A stretch of DNA of 64,000 nt from CBDDIP01 sp965279405 (GTDB taxonomy: Bacteria > Actinomycetota > Acidimicrobiia > Acidimicrobiales > Ilumatobacteraceae). The notes below the pieces were generated by a model. That model had not been told where the DNA came from. It ran no database searches and worked only from the letters and a program-made list of their open reading frames with translations. The translations under genes and the position numbers were made by a program. The stretch covers positions 1,922,001-1,986,000 of the forward strand of contig OZ257157.1 in NCBI GenBank assembly GCA_965279405.1. Reading direction: 5' to 3'. Shown here piece after piece: positions 1 through 8,083 of this stretch. The stretch's first letter is position 1. Each line of letters starts with the position of its first letter.

Positions 1-304
1 TGGTCGCGTCAGGGAAGGGGCGCGCCCTAGGCATCGTGAACCAAAGCACGTCGTTTCGAGTCGCGGTAGCGACATTCGAGTCCAACACCGCAATCACGCC
101 GGGGTGGCTGATCGCCTGGAGAATCGTGACCTCACGAGTGAAGCGAGCGCGACCCTCCTTGCTATTTCGCGTGAGCTCCTTGCAGACAACGGAATCGACG
201 TCGGCGAGCGCCCGCACCACTCCGTTGCCCCCGCCGCCAATCTTCGCACCGAGCTTTGGCATTCCGGCGCGAGACATCTCGCGGCCCGATCTCTTCGTAG
301 CCAT
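1..304 (-). CDS. Ser/Thr protein kinase, N-terminal part only (cut by window start)
   Basis: From an ATG at 304 the minus strand stays open for 101 codons and leaves the window. The translation shows the opening of a Hanks-type kinase domain: glycine-rich loop GGGGNGVV (residues 23-30), a VCKEL segment with K42 as the candidate ATP-binding lysine, REVTIL with E58 as the helix-C glutamate, and HPGVI at 67-71 as in the beta4 region. The catalytic loop and everything after it lie outside the window, so activity cannot be judged. A GGAAGGG ribosome site sits 8 bases before the ATG; a GTG nine bases further upstream is an alternative start. It is divergent from the FRG-domain gene, and the 266 bases between them must hold both promoters, none of which I can pick out. 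Confidence 0.72.
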   Translation of the reverse strand, partial: MATKRSGREMSRAGMPKLGAKIGGGGNGVVRALADVDSVVCKELTRNSKEGRARFTREVTILQAISHPGVIAVLDSNVATATRNDVLWFTMPRARPFPDAT

Positions 305-570
305 TGATGACACCCTTCCAACCGAGCGGCTGAACGTATTCAAGCGTCGCTGGAGACTCCACTCGCTTTTGAGCAGCATCGCGCCATTTCGCAGGGTTCG
401 ACGATGTTGGCGTTGTCGCACGGCTAACGGAGAGCGTTCGAAATGAGAAGGCCGCCGAGGTGTCCCCAGCCGGGTACGCAAGCCAAGGCAAGCCTACGTA
501 GCATCGAGCGGAACACTGCGGGTCGGTGCAGCCGATGACTGCGTCTGAACTTGATCCGGGGGGATCCGAC

Positions 571-1488
571 ATGACCGAGTACTTCACGACGCGCGAACGG
601 AGCGTTACAACCCGAGACGAGCTTGGCGAGCGAATCCGGCAAGTGGCTGCCCTGTCTGAATCCACCGGACTTACCTTCTACTGGCGTGGTCAGGCCGATG
701 CAGAGTGGGCAATCCACTCGTCACTCCACCGAGCGCTGGCGAAGAAGCGAGGACTTCCGCCCGGTCAGATCCACCAGATCCTGGAGGCAGAGGTGGTCGA
801 CGCCGAGCGGCAGATCGTTGACGAGGCGCGCCAGTGGATCCGACCCAGCGTGGGCGCCCGCCTGACGACGGTTGACCTCCTTGCTCGGCTGCAACACGAA
901 GGGGTGCCGACTCGACTCCTCGACTTCACCTCTGATCCGCTGGTCGCTCTGTACTTTGCTGTTGCCGACTGTCCGGATCGCGACGGCCGGATCGTCGTGG
1001 CGTCAGCACGCGGGGTCGCTGGAAACGCACTCAAGAATGCATTCGACGTACCGTGGGAACGAAGTAACCCCGCCCGACCAACGGATTGGGGCGAGCAGTT
1101 GTACGCCCTCGAGGATCAAGCTGACTTCCTTCGAATCATTCGTCAGAAGGGAGTGTTTCTGATCGGTGGCACGCCATCGACGCGGCCTCATCGGCGTTAC
1201 CCCGATGGCAGGAGCCTGACGGCGATCGATGTCCGATCAAGCATGTCGATTCCGCTAGCGCTTCAATCATGGGCGCAGGCCGAGGCCGCATTCAATGGGA
1301 CAACGGCAAGGGGGCGGGCTGCGACGGTTGTGTCCGCACTCACGTTGCGGATTCCCCAAGCGAACAAGACAGCGCTTCGTGAGTCGCTCGAAGAGTCTGG
1401 ACTGTCGTGGTCGACTCTGTTTCCGGACGCCGCCGGTCTCGCAAGCCGAGGTCCGTTCGTCTCTTCGCTGAGCTCGTCTCTTCGCTGA
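571..1488 (+). CDS. FRG-domain protein
   Basis: This 305-residue soluble protein carries an FRG domain (named for its F/YxWRGQ motif). It shows FYWRGQ at residues 36-41 and a second conserved block, LQHEGVPTRLLDFTSDPL, near residues 107-124, followed by ALYFA. FRG domains occur in nucleic-acid-associated and phage-defence contexts, but their biochemical role is not settled, so no reaction is assigned. The ATG at 571 is preferred over one at 526 because GGGGGG lies just upstream. The gene converges on the HTH-ImmA gene and is divergent from a kinase gene, which suggests an accessory locus. The last codons lie in a 17-bp tandem duplication, so the C-terminus ends SSLR instead of SS. Confidence 0.8.
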   Translation: MTEYFTTRERSVTTRDELGERIRQVAALSESTGLTFYWRGQADAEWAIHSSLHRALAKKRGLPPGQIHQILEAEVVDAERQIVDEARQWIRPSVGARLTTVDLLARLQHEGVPTRLLDFTSDPLVALYFAVADCPDRDGRIVVASARGVAGNALKNAFDVPWERSNPARPTDWGEQLYALEDQADFLRIIRQKGVFLIGGTPSTRPHRRYPDGRSLTAIDVRSSMSIPLALQSWAQAEAAFNGTTARGRAATVVSALTLRIPQANKTALRESLEESGLSWSTLFPDAAGLASRGPFVSSLSSSLR

Positions 1489-1495
1489 GCTCGTC
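1457..1495 (+). repeat. 17-bp tandem duplication at the stop codon of the FRG gene
   Basis: The unit tcgtctcttcgctgagc occurs at 1457-1473 and again, identical, at 1474-1490, followed by the first five bases of a third copy. Seventeen is not a multiple of three, so the duplication shifts the frame. Without it the frame would end at the TAG just after the array, two codons earlier; with it the protein ends at the TGA at 1486-1488. This looks like a recent replication-slippage event with almost no effect on the protein. Confidence 0.85.
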
Positions 1496-1598
1496 ATAGC
1501 CGTAACGGCGCAGGTACAGAATCACCCGGCCATCGTGCGTTCAGCCGTTGGCGTGAACGCAGTTCACGGGACGACGAAGGGGCGCTCAGAGTGATGCG

Positions 1599-2702
1599 TC
1601 AGATGTCGATTACTGGCCGGGCGTCGTGCAGGCCCAGCAGACGTCGTATCAGGACGATCGGCAGCGCCGCCTCCTCCGCCAAGGCTTCCAGGGTCACTCC
1701 CTCACTGGCGAGTACATCGATCGCTTTCGTGAGAAGCACCGGCTGCTCGGGTCGCCCGAGAAGGTTGTCTCCGGGTTCATTGATGCGCCAGCCCCGACTT
1801 GACATTGCTTTCACAGCGGTCAGGTAGTTCGAATCCGACATCACCTTCAGCTGCTTCGAGCGAAAGAGGAGTGCGGCGAGAGAGACCTTCCAGGTCGCCT
1901 TCAGGTCCATGAGCAGCGACCAGTCGACGCGCCTCGGTAGCAAGTCGACCATTGGATCACGAGGCATCAGAAGTGCAGCTGCGAAGCGGTGGGCCTGACT
2001 CTCTGCCCGCTTGGTATCTGCGTCTGGCCAGTCGTGCATGACGAGATGTCCGAGTTCGTGTGATGCGTCGAATCTTGAGCGCGCGGTGACCTGCTTGTCG
2101 GAGCCGAGCAGCACCACAGGACGACTGGGAAACGGCACCGAGAACGCATCGATTTCGTGACGTTCGACTGCGACTCTCGCCGTGACGACACCATGCCGCT
2201 CGATCAATCGGACGACATCTTCGATCGGCGTCTCGCCGAGAGACCATCGCTTCCGGATTGTGTCGGCCACATCCTCTACCTCGTCCAAGTCTTCGGTATC
2301 GAGCGGAATCCGGGGAACGTCGAAGGCGGGCAGCTTTGCGTGGGTCTCCACGGCAATGGTGAGGTCGCGTAGCAAATGCGCTTGCGACATGGCTTGCTTG
2401 CGCGCCTTGGCGGGCGCAGCTCGGAGACTTCGAAAGAATCCGGGAACTGACGTGTCTCTCTCGCCTCGCGTGAAGAACGTTGGCGGGTAGCCAAGAGCCG
2501 AGCAGAGATGCTCCAGCGTCGGGCCAGTGGTGCCGTTGCGTCCTGATTCGATCTGGCTGATGGCCGCAGAAGTGATGGAGCCTGACATGCGCGTCGCGAG
2601 TTCGATCTGCGTCCACCCGAGTGATTCGCGAGCAAGTCGGACCCGGTCCCCACTGACCAGGACCGCTAGCTGTGCGAAGGCTCGCTTGCTTTCAGTCGCC
2701 AC
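1599..2702 (-). CDS. HTH (XRE) - ImmA/IrrE-type zinc metallopeptidase
   Basis: The 367-residue protein has an N-terminal Cro/C1-type helix-turn-helix (residues about 16-75) followed by an ImmA/IrrE-family peptidase domain. The zinc motif HELGH is at 215-219, with a downstream acidic ligand candidate in AESQAHRFAAALLMP (E234). Proteins of this architecture are regulators that cleave or sense a partner repressor in response to stress or mobile-element signals; ImmA of ICEBs1 and IrrE/PprI of Deinococcus are the named relatives. No obvious repressor partner lies next to it. The start is GTG at 2702 with GGAG about 12 bases upstream. Its stop faces that of the FRG gene, 110 bases away. Function in a defence or mobile-element switch is inference. 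Confidence 0.85.
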   Translation of the reverse strand: MATESKRAFAQLAVLVSGDRVRLARESLGWTQIELATRMSGSITSAAISQIESGRNGTTGPTLEHLCSALGYPPTFFTRGERDTSVPGFFRSLRAAPAKARKQAMSQAHLLRDLTIAVETHAKLPAFDVPRIPLDTEDLDEVEDVADTIRKRWSLGETPIEDVVRLIERHGVVTARVAVERHEIDAFSVPFPSRPVVLLGSDKQVTARSRFDASHELGHLVMHDWPDADTKRAESQAHRFAAALLMPRDPMVDLLPRRVDWSLLMDLKATWKVSLAALLFRSKQLKVMSDSNYLTAVKAMSSRGWRINEPGDNLLGRPEQPVLLTKAIDVLASEGVTLEALAEEAALPIVLIRRLLGLHDARPVIDI

Positions 2703-3052
2703 GCAGGCTCAGCTCCCGGAGCCAGGCGGATTCACAGGCAATCCACAAGGTAGTCAACATCGTCTCCACAGTAGTCGGGCATCCGTTGTATCGCGGATTC
2801 CAAGCCAAAATTCAAGTGGAGAGGGCTATCAGAACTAAGAAGTACGCCACAGAGAGGCGAAAAAAGAGGAACTGCTTGCAAGACGGGCGCCGACGCGCGA
2901 CAGTGGGTTCCGAATACGAAAGGCCCCGGCCTGGAAGCCGGGGCCCTTCACCGAAAACCGCAGAGAACTCGAAGAGCCCCAGACCGTCTCCAGCTTGCAG
3001 AGCGACGGTAACAGGGTCCCTCCGGTCGATGCCAGAGTCACAGGAGACCCAG
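2703..3052. other. 350-bp divergent intergenic region with a GC-rich hairpin
   Basis: This gap separates the divergent HTH-ImmA and DyP genes and holds no credible ORF. The one clear element is a perfect 9-bp hairpin, ggccccggc (2922-2930) and gccggggcc (2937-2945) around a 6-base loop, about 110 bases before the DyP start. It lies in the likely 5' leader of the DyP mRNA, so it is either a leader structure or a terminator stopping transcription from upstream. No T-run follows it. Confidence 0.6.
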
Positions 3053-4318
3053 ATGACCAGTAAGTCCACCCCCGCACCACAAGCCGGCATTCTCAACCGC
3101 CCACCCGAGCACGTCGTACTCGCTGTGTTGCGGATCACGTCACCGGACCCTGCGGCCGCCCTCGCCACCGTCGAGGCGCTCCGCGTGATTGTCCACCACG
3201 AGCTCCGCAGCAAGCTCGACCCGCAGGACGCAACCAGCGCTCGGGACGCCCCGAGCCCGGAGACGGGCGAGCTCGGATTTGCCGACAACTACGACCGCCG
3301 CCACCTGACAATCACGCTCGGCTTCGGGCGTACCGCCTACGAGAAGCTCGGCACGCCGCCAGAGCTGATCCCTCAGGACCTGACTCCGATCAACTGGGGT
3401 CAACTCGGCGATTCGCCGAGTCAGCCCGATCAAGGTGATCTCCTGATCCAGGTCTGCTCCGACGATCTCTACATCTGCGAGCACGTCGTCCATCACGTCG
3501 AGCAGGATCTTCGCGGAAGTGTCGAGCTGATCTGGACGCTCGTCGGATCGCAGCGGTACTCCACGCGCGAGGGCAGCACCAGCCGTGGCGAAGGACGAGC
3601 GGTCAACGGCTTCATCGACGGCACCTCAAACCTTTCACCGACGAAGGCCAAGAGCGACCGCGCCCTCGTGTTCGTCGATCCTGACCGCGTCGCGGCCTAC
3701 CCGCAGCTCCCGACACCGACCCCGGCAGGATACAACGGTGTGCCCGGCTCTGCGTTCCCAACTGACCTCCGCACTCCGCCGAGCCAGGAACCCGGGTGGA
3801 CGAAGGAAGGCACCTACCTCGTTGTGCGCGCCTCGACGATCCAGATGCCGCAGTGGGACCAGACCACGCTCGGCAACCAGGAGAACGTGATCGGCCGATT
3901 CAAGTTTTCGGGGTCCTCGCTCGACCTGACCGATGATCCCACCAACCTCGATGTTCCTCCGACCTTCGCGTCGAACTCGAACGACCTCACCGTTCCAGTG
4001 AACGCACACGTCCGCAAGGCGAACCCGCATCGACCGGAAGATGCCGACCGCAGGCACTTCCGCCGGGGGTACCCACTCGTGTCCGGTGCGCTCGATGGGT
4101 TCGACCGTGGACTCATCTTCATTGCGTTTGCCCGGACGATTTCCACGCAGTTCGAGTTCGTCTTCCGCGCTTGGATGCGCAACGAGAACTTCCCCAACCA
4201 GGGCAGCGGACCTGACCGGATCTTCGAGTTCGAGAAGGCAGTACTCGCCGGCGGCTACTACTTCGTCCCCGCTCTGGAGCACGGCGCCAAACCCTGGACG
4301 TGGATGCTCCCGCACTGA
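3053..4318 (+). CDS. DyP-type heme peroxidase
   Basis: This is a dye-decolorizing peroxidase of 421 residues, which reduces H2O2 and oxidises a broad range of donors with heme b. The family's GxxDG motif is present as GFIDG at 186-190, giving the catalytic Asp. The later block HVRKANPH (319-326) matches the region holding the proximal heme histidine, and RRGYPL at 337-342 supplies the conserved distal arginine. The ATG at 3053 follows AGGAG by six bases; the frame is open upstream but that part is not protein-like. No Tat or Sec signal is visible and the C-terminus (...WTWMLPH) lacks an encapsulin-targeting tail, and no encapsulin gene is nearby, so a cytoplasmic location is inferred. Two small genes follow at close spacing and probably share its transcript. 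Confidence 0.9.
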   Translation: MTSKSTPAPQAGILNRPPEHVVLAVLRITSPDPAAALATVEALRVIVHHELRSKLDPQDATSARDAPSPETGELGFADNYDRRHLTITLGFGRTAYEKLGTPPELIPQDLTPINWGQLGDSPSQPDQGDLLIQVCSDDLYICEHVVHHVEQDLRGSVELIWTLVGSQRYSTREGSTSRGEGRAVNGFIDGTSNLSPTKAKSDRALVFVDPDRVAAYPQLPTPTPAGYNGVPGSAFPTDLRTPPSQEPGWTKEGTYLVVRASTIQMPQWDQTTLGNQENVIGRFKFSGSSLDLTDDPTNLDVPPTFASNSNDLTVPVNAHVRKANPHRPEDADRRHFRRGYPLVSGALDGFDRGLIFIAFARTISTQFEFVFRAWMRNENFPNQGSGPDRIFEFEKAVLAGGYYFVPALEHGAKPWTWMLPH

Positions 4319-4394
4319 GCCTCAGCGGACCGCATGTCACGCCGACCGTGAAACCGCACTGGAAAGAACACCGAACCATAGGAAAGGAAATCCC

Positions 4395-4634
4395 GTGCCG
4401 CGACAGGAACGCCATGTCACACCACACCCCGACGGCGGCTGGCAAGTAACCGCGCCAGGTGCCGTCCGAGCCTCGAGCCGAGAGGACACCCAAGCTGCCG
4501 CCATCGAGCGAACCGGACAGATCGTCCGAAACATCGGAGGCGGTGAGGTAGTGATCCACCGCCCCAACGGGCAGATCAGGGACTCGAATACGATCGCGCC
4601 CGGCAACGACCCATTCCCTCCGAGGGACAAATGA
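4395..4634 (+). CDS. DUF2188 small protein
   Basis: The 79-residue product has the DUF2188 pattern: RHVTPHPDGGWQV near the start, a middle SSREDTQAAAIERTGQIV helix and a terminal GGEVVIHRPNGQIRDS strand. The family is widespread in bacteria and has no proven role. I start it at the GTG at 4395, preceded by GGAAAGGA, because the frame upstream runs over the DyP gene. It ends inside the ATGA that starts the next gene, so translation is probably coupled. Confidence 0.8.
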   Translation: MPRQERHVTPHPDGGWQVTAPGAVRASSREDTQAAAIERTGQIVRNIGGGEVVIHRPNGQIRDSNTIAPGNDPFPPRDK

Positions 4635-4825
4635 TGCAACAGGATCCTGCGCTCTGGGCATCTCGGTTCATCGTCGGGTCCGTCGCCGGCGGCATCACAT
4701 CCGCCCTTCTCGGACCGCGAGCGGGCCTCGTCGCCGCGTTGGTGGCGATGTGCGCTCACGAGAAGTTCGACCAGCCGCTGGCTGATTGGCTTCGCGCGAA
4801 CGTGTCGATCCTTGCGTTGTCGTGA
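4631..4825 (+). CDS. Small hypothetical membrane protein
   Basis: This 64-residue protein starts with two methionines at an ATGATG that overlaps the stop of the DUF2188 gene by four bases. Residues about 12-42 form one or two hydrophobic stretches rich in Gly and Ala (GSVAGGITSALLGPRAGLVA), followed by a polar DQPLADWLRAN segment. It is not recognised as a named family. Its place as third gene of a DyP-DUF2188 transcript is the only functional hint. Confidence 0.6.
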   Translation: MMQQDPALWASRFIVGSVAGGITSALLGPRAGLVAALVAMCAHEKFDQPLADWLRANVSILALS

Positions 4826-5393
4826 GCCGGGTTTGACGGATCCGGCGGTTCGCCACGGCGGCGGACCCGGCGAGTGCCGGCGGCGTGCCGAGAGTGACGA
4901 GGCGCATGCGACCCGTCGACGGTACGTTCTCGAAATAAAGGTTGACGAGGTTGGTGGCGCAGCATGCGCAGGGCGGGACGATCTGGCGAACAGCAAGAGC
5001 GACTGTGGCGTGCTCGGCCCCGAAAGCCGCCCGGGCGGACGAAAGTCCGGCTCGACGCTGTCAAGTCCCCCCTCGCCCACTTGAAGTGATTCGGTCGAGC
5101 GCTGCTACTCGGCGCGGAGGCTGGACGCCAACGCCTTTCGTGGTGGGGTTGTGCCATTGAGACCTGCGCGGCGACGAGGTAGTAACACGCCGGCGTTCCG
5201 CGGATGACGTTCCGTGCACGCCTGAGCTCCGGCTCGACCGTGGTCGGCTGATGACCCGATCTCGAACGCGGGAGGTTGATCGGGGCGGTCGAACACGAAG
5301 TCGATCTCGTGCTTGCCGTCTCGCGGTACAGCCGAACTTCGGCGTCGGCGAACTGCAACGGGCAACCCGGACGTGCGAGGCCTCCCGCACACC
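4826..5393. other. 570-bp region with no intact gene
   Basis: Just after the small membrane protein gene, gccgggt (4826-4832) can pair with acccggc (4865-4871), a weak terminator candidate for the DyP transcript. The stretch 4880-5240 shows no convincing coding frame on either strand. The right-hand part, 5245-5352, holds the pseudogene remnant described separately. No insertion-sequence ends or target-site repeats were found. Confidence 0.5.
5150..5392 (-). pseudogene. Frame-broken remnant of a DUF4143-type AAA ATPase C-terminus
   Basis: On the minus strand one frame reads FADAEVRLYR (5352 down to 5323), and the next frame continues DGKHEIDFVFDRPDQPPAFEI (from 5320). Together these match the end of AAA ATPases with a C-terminal DUF4143, where LYRxxDGxEVDFVLxR is followed by an IEVK strand in a nuclease-like fold. 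A shift of reading frame falls at about 5322, the usual lysine of the last strand is replaced, and neither frame has a start or the upstream ATPase part. It is therefore a decayed fragment or contains a sequencing error; the rest of the gene is gone. The match is by eye only. Confidence 0.42.
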
Positions 5394-6557
5394 TCATGTG
5401 CGGGAGCGCCGTCGGATCGCCGTGAGGTTGCGGTCGAAGTCGCTGGGGTCGAAGGCTTCTGGGTCGAGGGAACCCCGGCCGACTTCAGCGACCCACGAGA
5501 CGCGTTCGTCGTGTTCGGGGTGTGACGGATCGCCCAGGACCCTCAGGAGCTCCATGTAGCCCCACGGCCCACCGCAGTCCTCCGGTGGACACGCTCGTCT
5601 CCCGTCGATGCAGGCTGGCAGCGTCATGCCGGGCGGAAGCGGGATCGACTTCTCGACGGTGACCTCGTGCTCCCAGCCGTCGCCGAAGTCGTACGCGTAC
5701 GTGAACGAATCGCCCGTGTCGGCGACCGTGTTGAGCACGGCGCGGTGTGCTGGCTTGACCGGCGGCCCGTCGTCCCCATCGGGGTCGGGGATCCCGTAGC
5801 GCTTGTCGTCGATCTCGAACTCGTAGAGGTGGTAGTTCCACCATCCGAACGCGGCCTGGATGCATTCGTGTAGGCGGTCGAGCGACGTCGACGCGTCGAC
5901 CAGGAGCTGGCGCCACACGGGCGGCTGGATGTCGAGCAGGGTCACCTTCAGCTGAAGTACCTGTGCCTCGGCGGGTCGGCGCTCGATCACGTTCGACGGG
6001 CTGCCGTGCAGCAAGGCTGCCAGCTCGCGGTCGGGTGATCCCTGCCGGTGGAGGAGCGGTCCGAGGAACAAGGTCGACGTTCGCAGGCTGAGATCCTCGA
6101 GGTCGGTACGGCCATCGAGGAAGTGCAGTTCGCCATGGAAGGCGAGCTCGGTCATCACGCCGACGGTGCTCCGGTCGTTGGTTGGGGAGATCCGAACGTC
6201 GCCCATGGCCGCGAGCTCAGCGTCCACGAACTCGTCGCTCGCGCCGTGATGGCGGAGCGCGGCAGCGATTGCATCCGGGACCCGCTCGACGAGCTTGGCC
6301 GCCGGTGCGAGCGGCATGAACACGGGCAGCAGTGTTCGTTGGTTCACCAGCAGTGCCACCTGGGGCTTCCAGAACAGTGCAGTCGCGAACCAGTCTCCGA
6401 GCACCGTCGACGACTCGTCTGTTGGCCCTGCGCTCGGGCCCTTGATCCGGTCGCGCAGCTTCTTCGTACCTCGCAGCACCAGCACGGCCCGAGTTTCGCG
6501 CGACGGCCGCGTCGTCGTGGCGAGATCGTCGTCGGCTCCTTGTTGCGTGGCCCGCAC
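5394..6557 (-). CDS. DUF6933 + pRiA4b ORF-3-like domain protein
   Basis: The 387-residue product has two parts. Residues about 23-170 match DUF6933 (GTKKLRDRI, then LGDWFATALFWKPQVALLVN, TLLPVFMPLAP). Residues about 185-360 match the plasmid pRiA4b ORF-3-like family (VLQLKVTLLDIQPPVWRQL, AFGWWNYHLYEFEI, YDFGDGWEHEV, PEDCGGPWGY). Neither family has a proven function; ORF-3-like proteins are common on plasmids and near transposons. The only start seen at the 5' end is GTG at 6557 with no clear ribosome site, so the true start may be one of the in-frame GTG codons about 25 residues later, next to the first conserved block. It is divergent from urtA. Confidence 0.75.
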   Translation of the reverse strand: MRATQQGADDDLATTTRPSRETRAVLVLRGTKKLRDRIKGPSAGPTDESSTVLGDWFATALFWKPQVALLVNQRTLLPVFMPLAPAAKLVERVPDAIAAALRHHGASDEFVDAELAAMGDVRISPTNDRSTVGVMTELAFHGELHFLDGRTDLEDLSLRTSTLFLGPLLHRQGSPDRELAALLHGSPSNVIERRPAEAQVLQLKVTLLDIQPPVWRQLLVDASTSLDRLHECIQAAFGWWNYHLYEFEIDDKRYGIPDPDGDDGPPVKPAHRAVLNTVADTGDSFTYAYDFGDGWEHEVTVEKSIPLPPGMTLPACIDGRRACPPEDCGGPWGYMELLRVLGDPSHPEHDERVSWVAEVGRGSLDPEAFDPSDFDRNLTAIRRRSRT

Positions 6558-6644
6558 GGCGAGTGCGGCGAACGCATGAGACCGTCACCCTGCGGAAACA
6601 CGGGGCACAAGATCCCGACATCGGGCCTCTTTATGTTGCCGCTC

Positions 6645-6665
6645 GTCACGCAACCCCCGCGTGAC
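6645..6665. promoter_or_regulatory. Inverted repeat before the urtA ribosome site
   Basis: gtcacgc (6645-6651) and gcgtgac (6659-6665) are a perfect 7-bp inverted repeat with a 7-base spacer, ending five bases before the GGGGAG site of urtA. It could be a regulator operator or an mRNA hairpin affecting translation. It does not clearly match the GlnR box, so nitrogen control is not claimed. Confidence 0.4.
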
Positions 6666-6682
6666 TGAACGGGGAGACGTAC

Positions 6683-8002
6683 ATGCTCAGGACAACAAGA
6701 CGGCGCCCGCCGTTGATCATCTCGGCAGCGGTGGCTGCATTCGCGTTGATCGCGGCAGGGTGCGGTTCGGACGAGAAGACGAGTGACGGCACCACGCCGG
6801 CAGCGACAACGCCAGCAGGTGGCACGACCCCCGAGGGCACGACGCCTGCGGGCGGCACGACCCCATCCGGCGACATCTGCGTCGAGGGTGACACGGTCGA
6901 GCTCGGACTCCTCAACTCGACATCGGGTGTGATGGCCATCAGTGAACAGACGGTGCGTGACTCGCTGTTGATGGCGGTCGACGAGATCAACGCCGGTGGC
7001 GGGATCCTGGGCAAGCAGATCGACGTGATCGAAGAAGACGGTCAGAGCGAGCCGACGATCTTCGCCGAGAAGATCAACAAGCTGCTGACCGAGGACAAGG
7101 TGTCCGCCGTGTTCGGTGGCTGGACCTCGGCGTCCCGCAAGGCGATGCTGCCGGTGGTCGAAGGCAACAACGGCCTGCTGTTCTACCCAGTGCAGTACGA
7201 GGGCCTCGAGGCCTCGAAGAACATCTACTACACGGGCGCGACGACCAACCAGCAGATCATCCCGGCCATGGACTTCCTCAAGTCCAAGGGCGTGAAGACG
7301 CTGTTCCTCGCCGGTTCCGACTACGTGTTCCCGCGCACTGCGAACAAGATCATCAAGCAGTACGCCAAGGAGCTCGGCATCGAGATCGTCGGTGAGGAGT
7401 ACGTGCCGCTCGACAGCGACGACTGGACGACGCAGGTCGCCAAGATCGCCGCGGCCAAGCCGGACTTCGTGTTCAACACGATCAACGGTTCGTCGAACGT
7501 GGGCTTCATCAAGGCCTACGACGAGGCTGGCCTCGGACCGACGAACTCGCCGATCATCTCCGTGTCGATCGCCGAGGAAGAGGCTCCGTCGATGGGCGTG
7601 GACCTGACCGGTCAGTTCGCCGCTTGGAACTACTTCGAGAGCGTCGACAGCCCGACCAACGCCACGTTCATCTCGGCCTTCCAGACGAAGTACGGCGCTG
7701 ACCGTCCGACGTCGGACCCGATGGAAGCGGCCTACACGTCGATGTACCTGTACAAGGCGATGGTCGAGAAGGCGCAGTCGTTCTGCGTCGATGCGGTGAA
7801 CGCCGCGTCCGGCGGCGTCACGTTCGATTCGCCCGAAGGGACGGTCACGGTGAACGGTGAGAACCACCACATCGCCAAGACCGCCTTGATCGGTCAGATC
7901 AACGCCGACAACCAGTTCGACATCGTCTTCACGTCGGACGGTCCGATCGAGCCCGATCCGTTCCTCACGGGCTACCCGTGGTTCGACCCGAGCGCAGGCT
8001 GA
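6683..8002 (+). CDS. urtA: Urea-type ABC transporter, substrate-binding lipoprotein UrtA
   Basis: This 439-residue periplasmic-binding protein of the branched-chain amino acid/urea family is the capture subunit of the uptake system. A lipoprotein signal ends in ALIAAGC with C27 as lipid site, followed by a Thr/Gly/Pro linker to about residue 68. The mature domain has the UrtA hallmarks VELGLLNSTSGVMAISE, GGWTSASRKAMLPVVE, LLFYPVQYEGLE and NTINGSSNVGFIKAY. The ATG follows GGGGAG by six bases. It heads urtABCDE. Relatives bind urea or short-chain amides; no urease or amidase gene lies in the window, so the exact substrate is inferred from the family. Confidence 0.93.
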   Translation: MLRTTRRRPPLIISAAVAAFALIAAGCGSDEKTSDGTTPAATTPAGGTTPEGTTPAGGTTPSGDICVEGDTVELGLLNSTSGVMAISEQTVRDSLLMAVDEINAGGGILGKQIDVIEEDGQSEPTIFAEKINKLLTEDKVSAVFGGWTSASRKAMLPVVEGNNGLLFYPVQYEGLEASKNIYYTGATTNQQIIPAMDFLKSKGVKTLFLAGSDYVFPRTANKIIKQYAKELGIEIVGEEYVPLDSDDWTTQVAKIAAAKPDFVFNTINGSSNVGFIKAYDEAGLGPTNSPIISVSIAEEEAPSMGVDLTGQFAAWNYFESVDSPTNATFISAFQTKYGADRPTSDPMEAAYTSMYLYKAMVEKAQSFCVDAVNAASGGVTFDSPEGTVTVNGENHHIAKTALIGQINADNQFDIVFTSDGPIEPDPFLTGYPWFDPSAG

Positions 8003-8028
8003 CGCTCGAGCTCCCAACCGTCTCGTGT

Positions 8029-8060
8029 CGGGGGTGCCGCGCTCCAGCGCGGCACCCCCG
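8029..8060 (+). terminator. Strong hairpin between urtA and urtB
   Basis: cgggggtgccgcgct (8029-8043) is perfectly complementary to agcgcggcacccccg (8046-8060), with only two unpaired bases between them, so the loop in practice will be larger. It lies 27 bases after the urtA stop with no T-run. Such hairpins after a binding-protein gene commonly act as partial terminators or 3' stabilisers that give more binding protein than permease. That role here is inference. Confidence 0.7.
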
Positions 8061-8083
8061 CACGGCGATCTGAAAGCAGAACG

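Noticed and set aside
1829..1845. gttcgaatccgac in the ImmA gene as a tRNA T-arm
   Set aside because: It lies inside a well-supported coding frame and no acceptor or anticodon stem surrounds it.
3053..4318. Encapsulin cargo role for the DyP peroxidase
   Set aside because: The C-terminus has no encapsulin-targeting tail and no shell protein gene is nearby.
6645..6665. GlnR box upstream of urtA
   Set aside because: The inverted repeat does not match the two-half-site GlnR consensus, so nitrogen regulation is left open.
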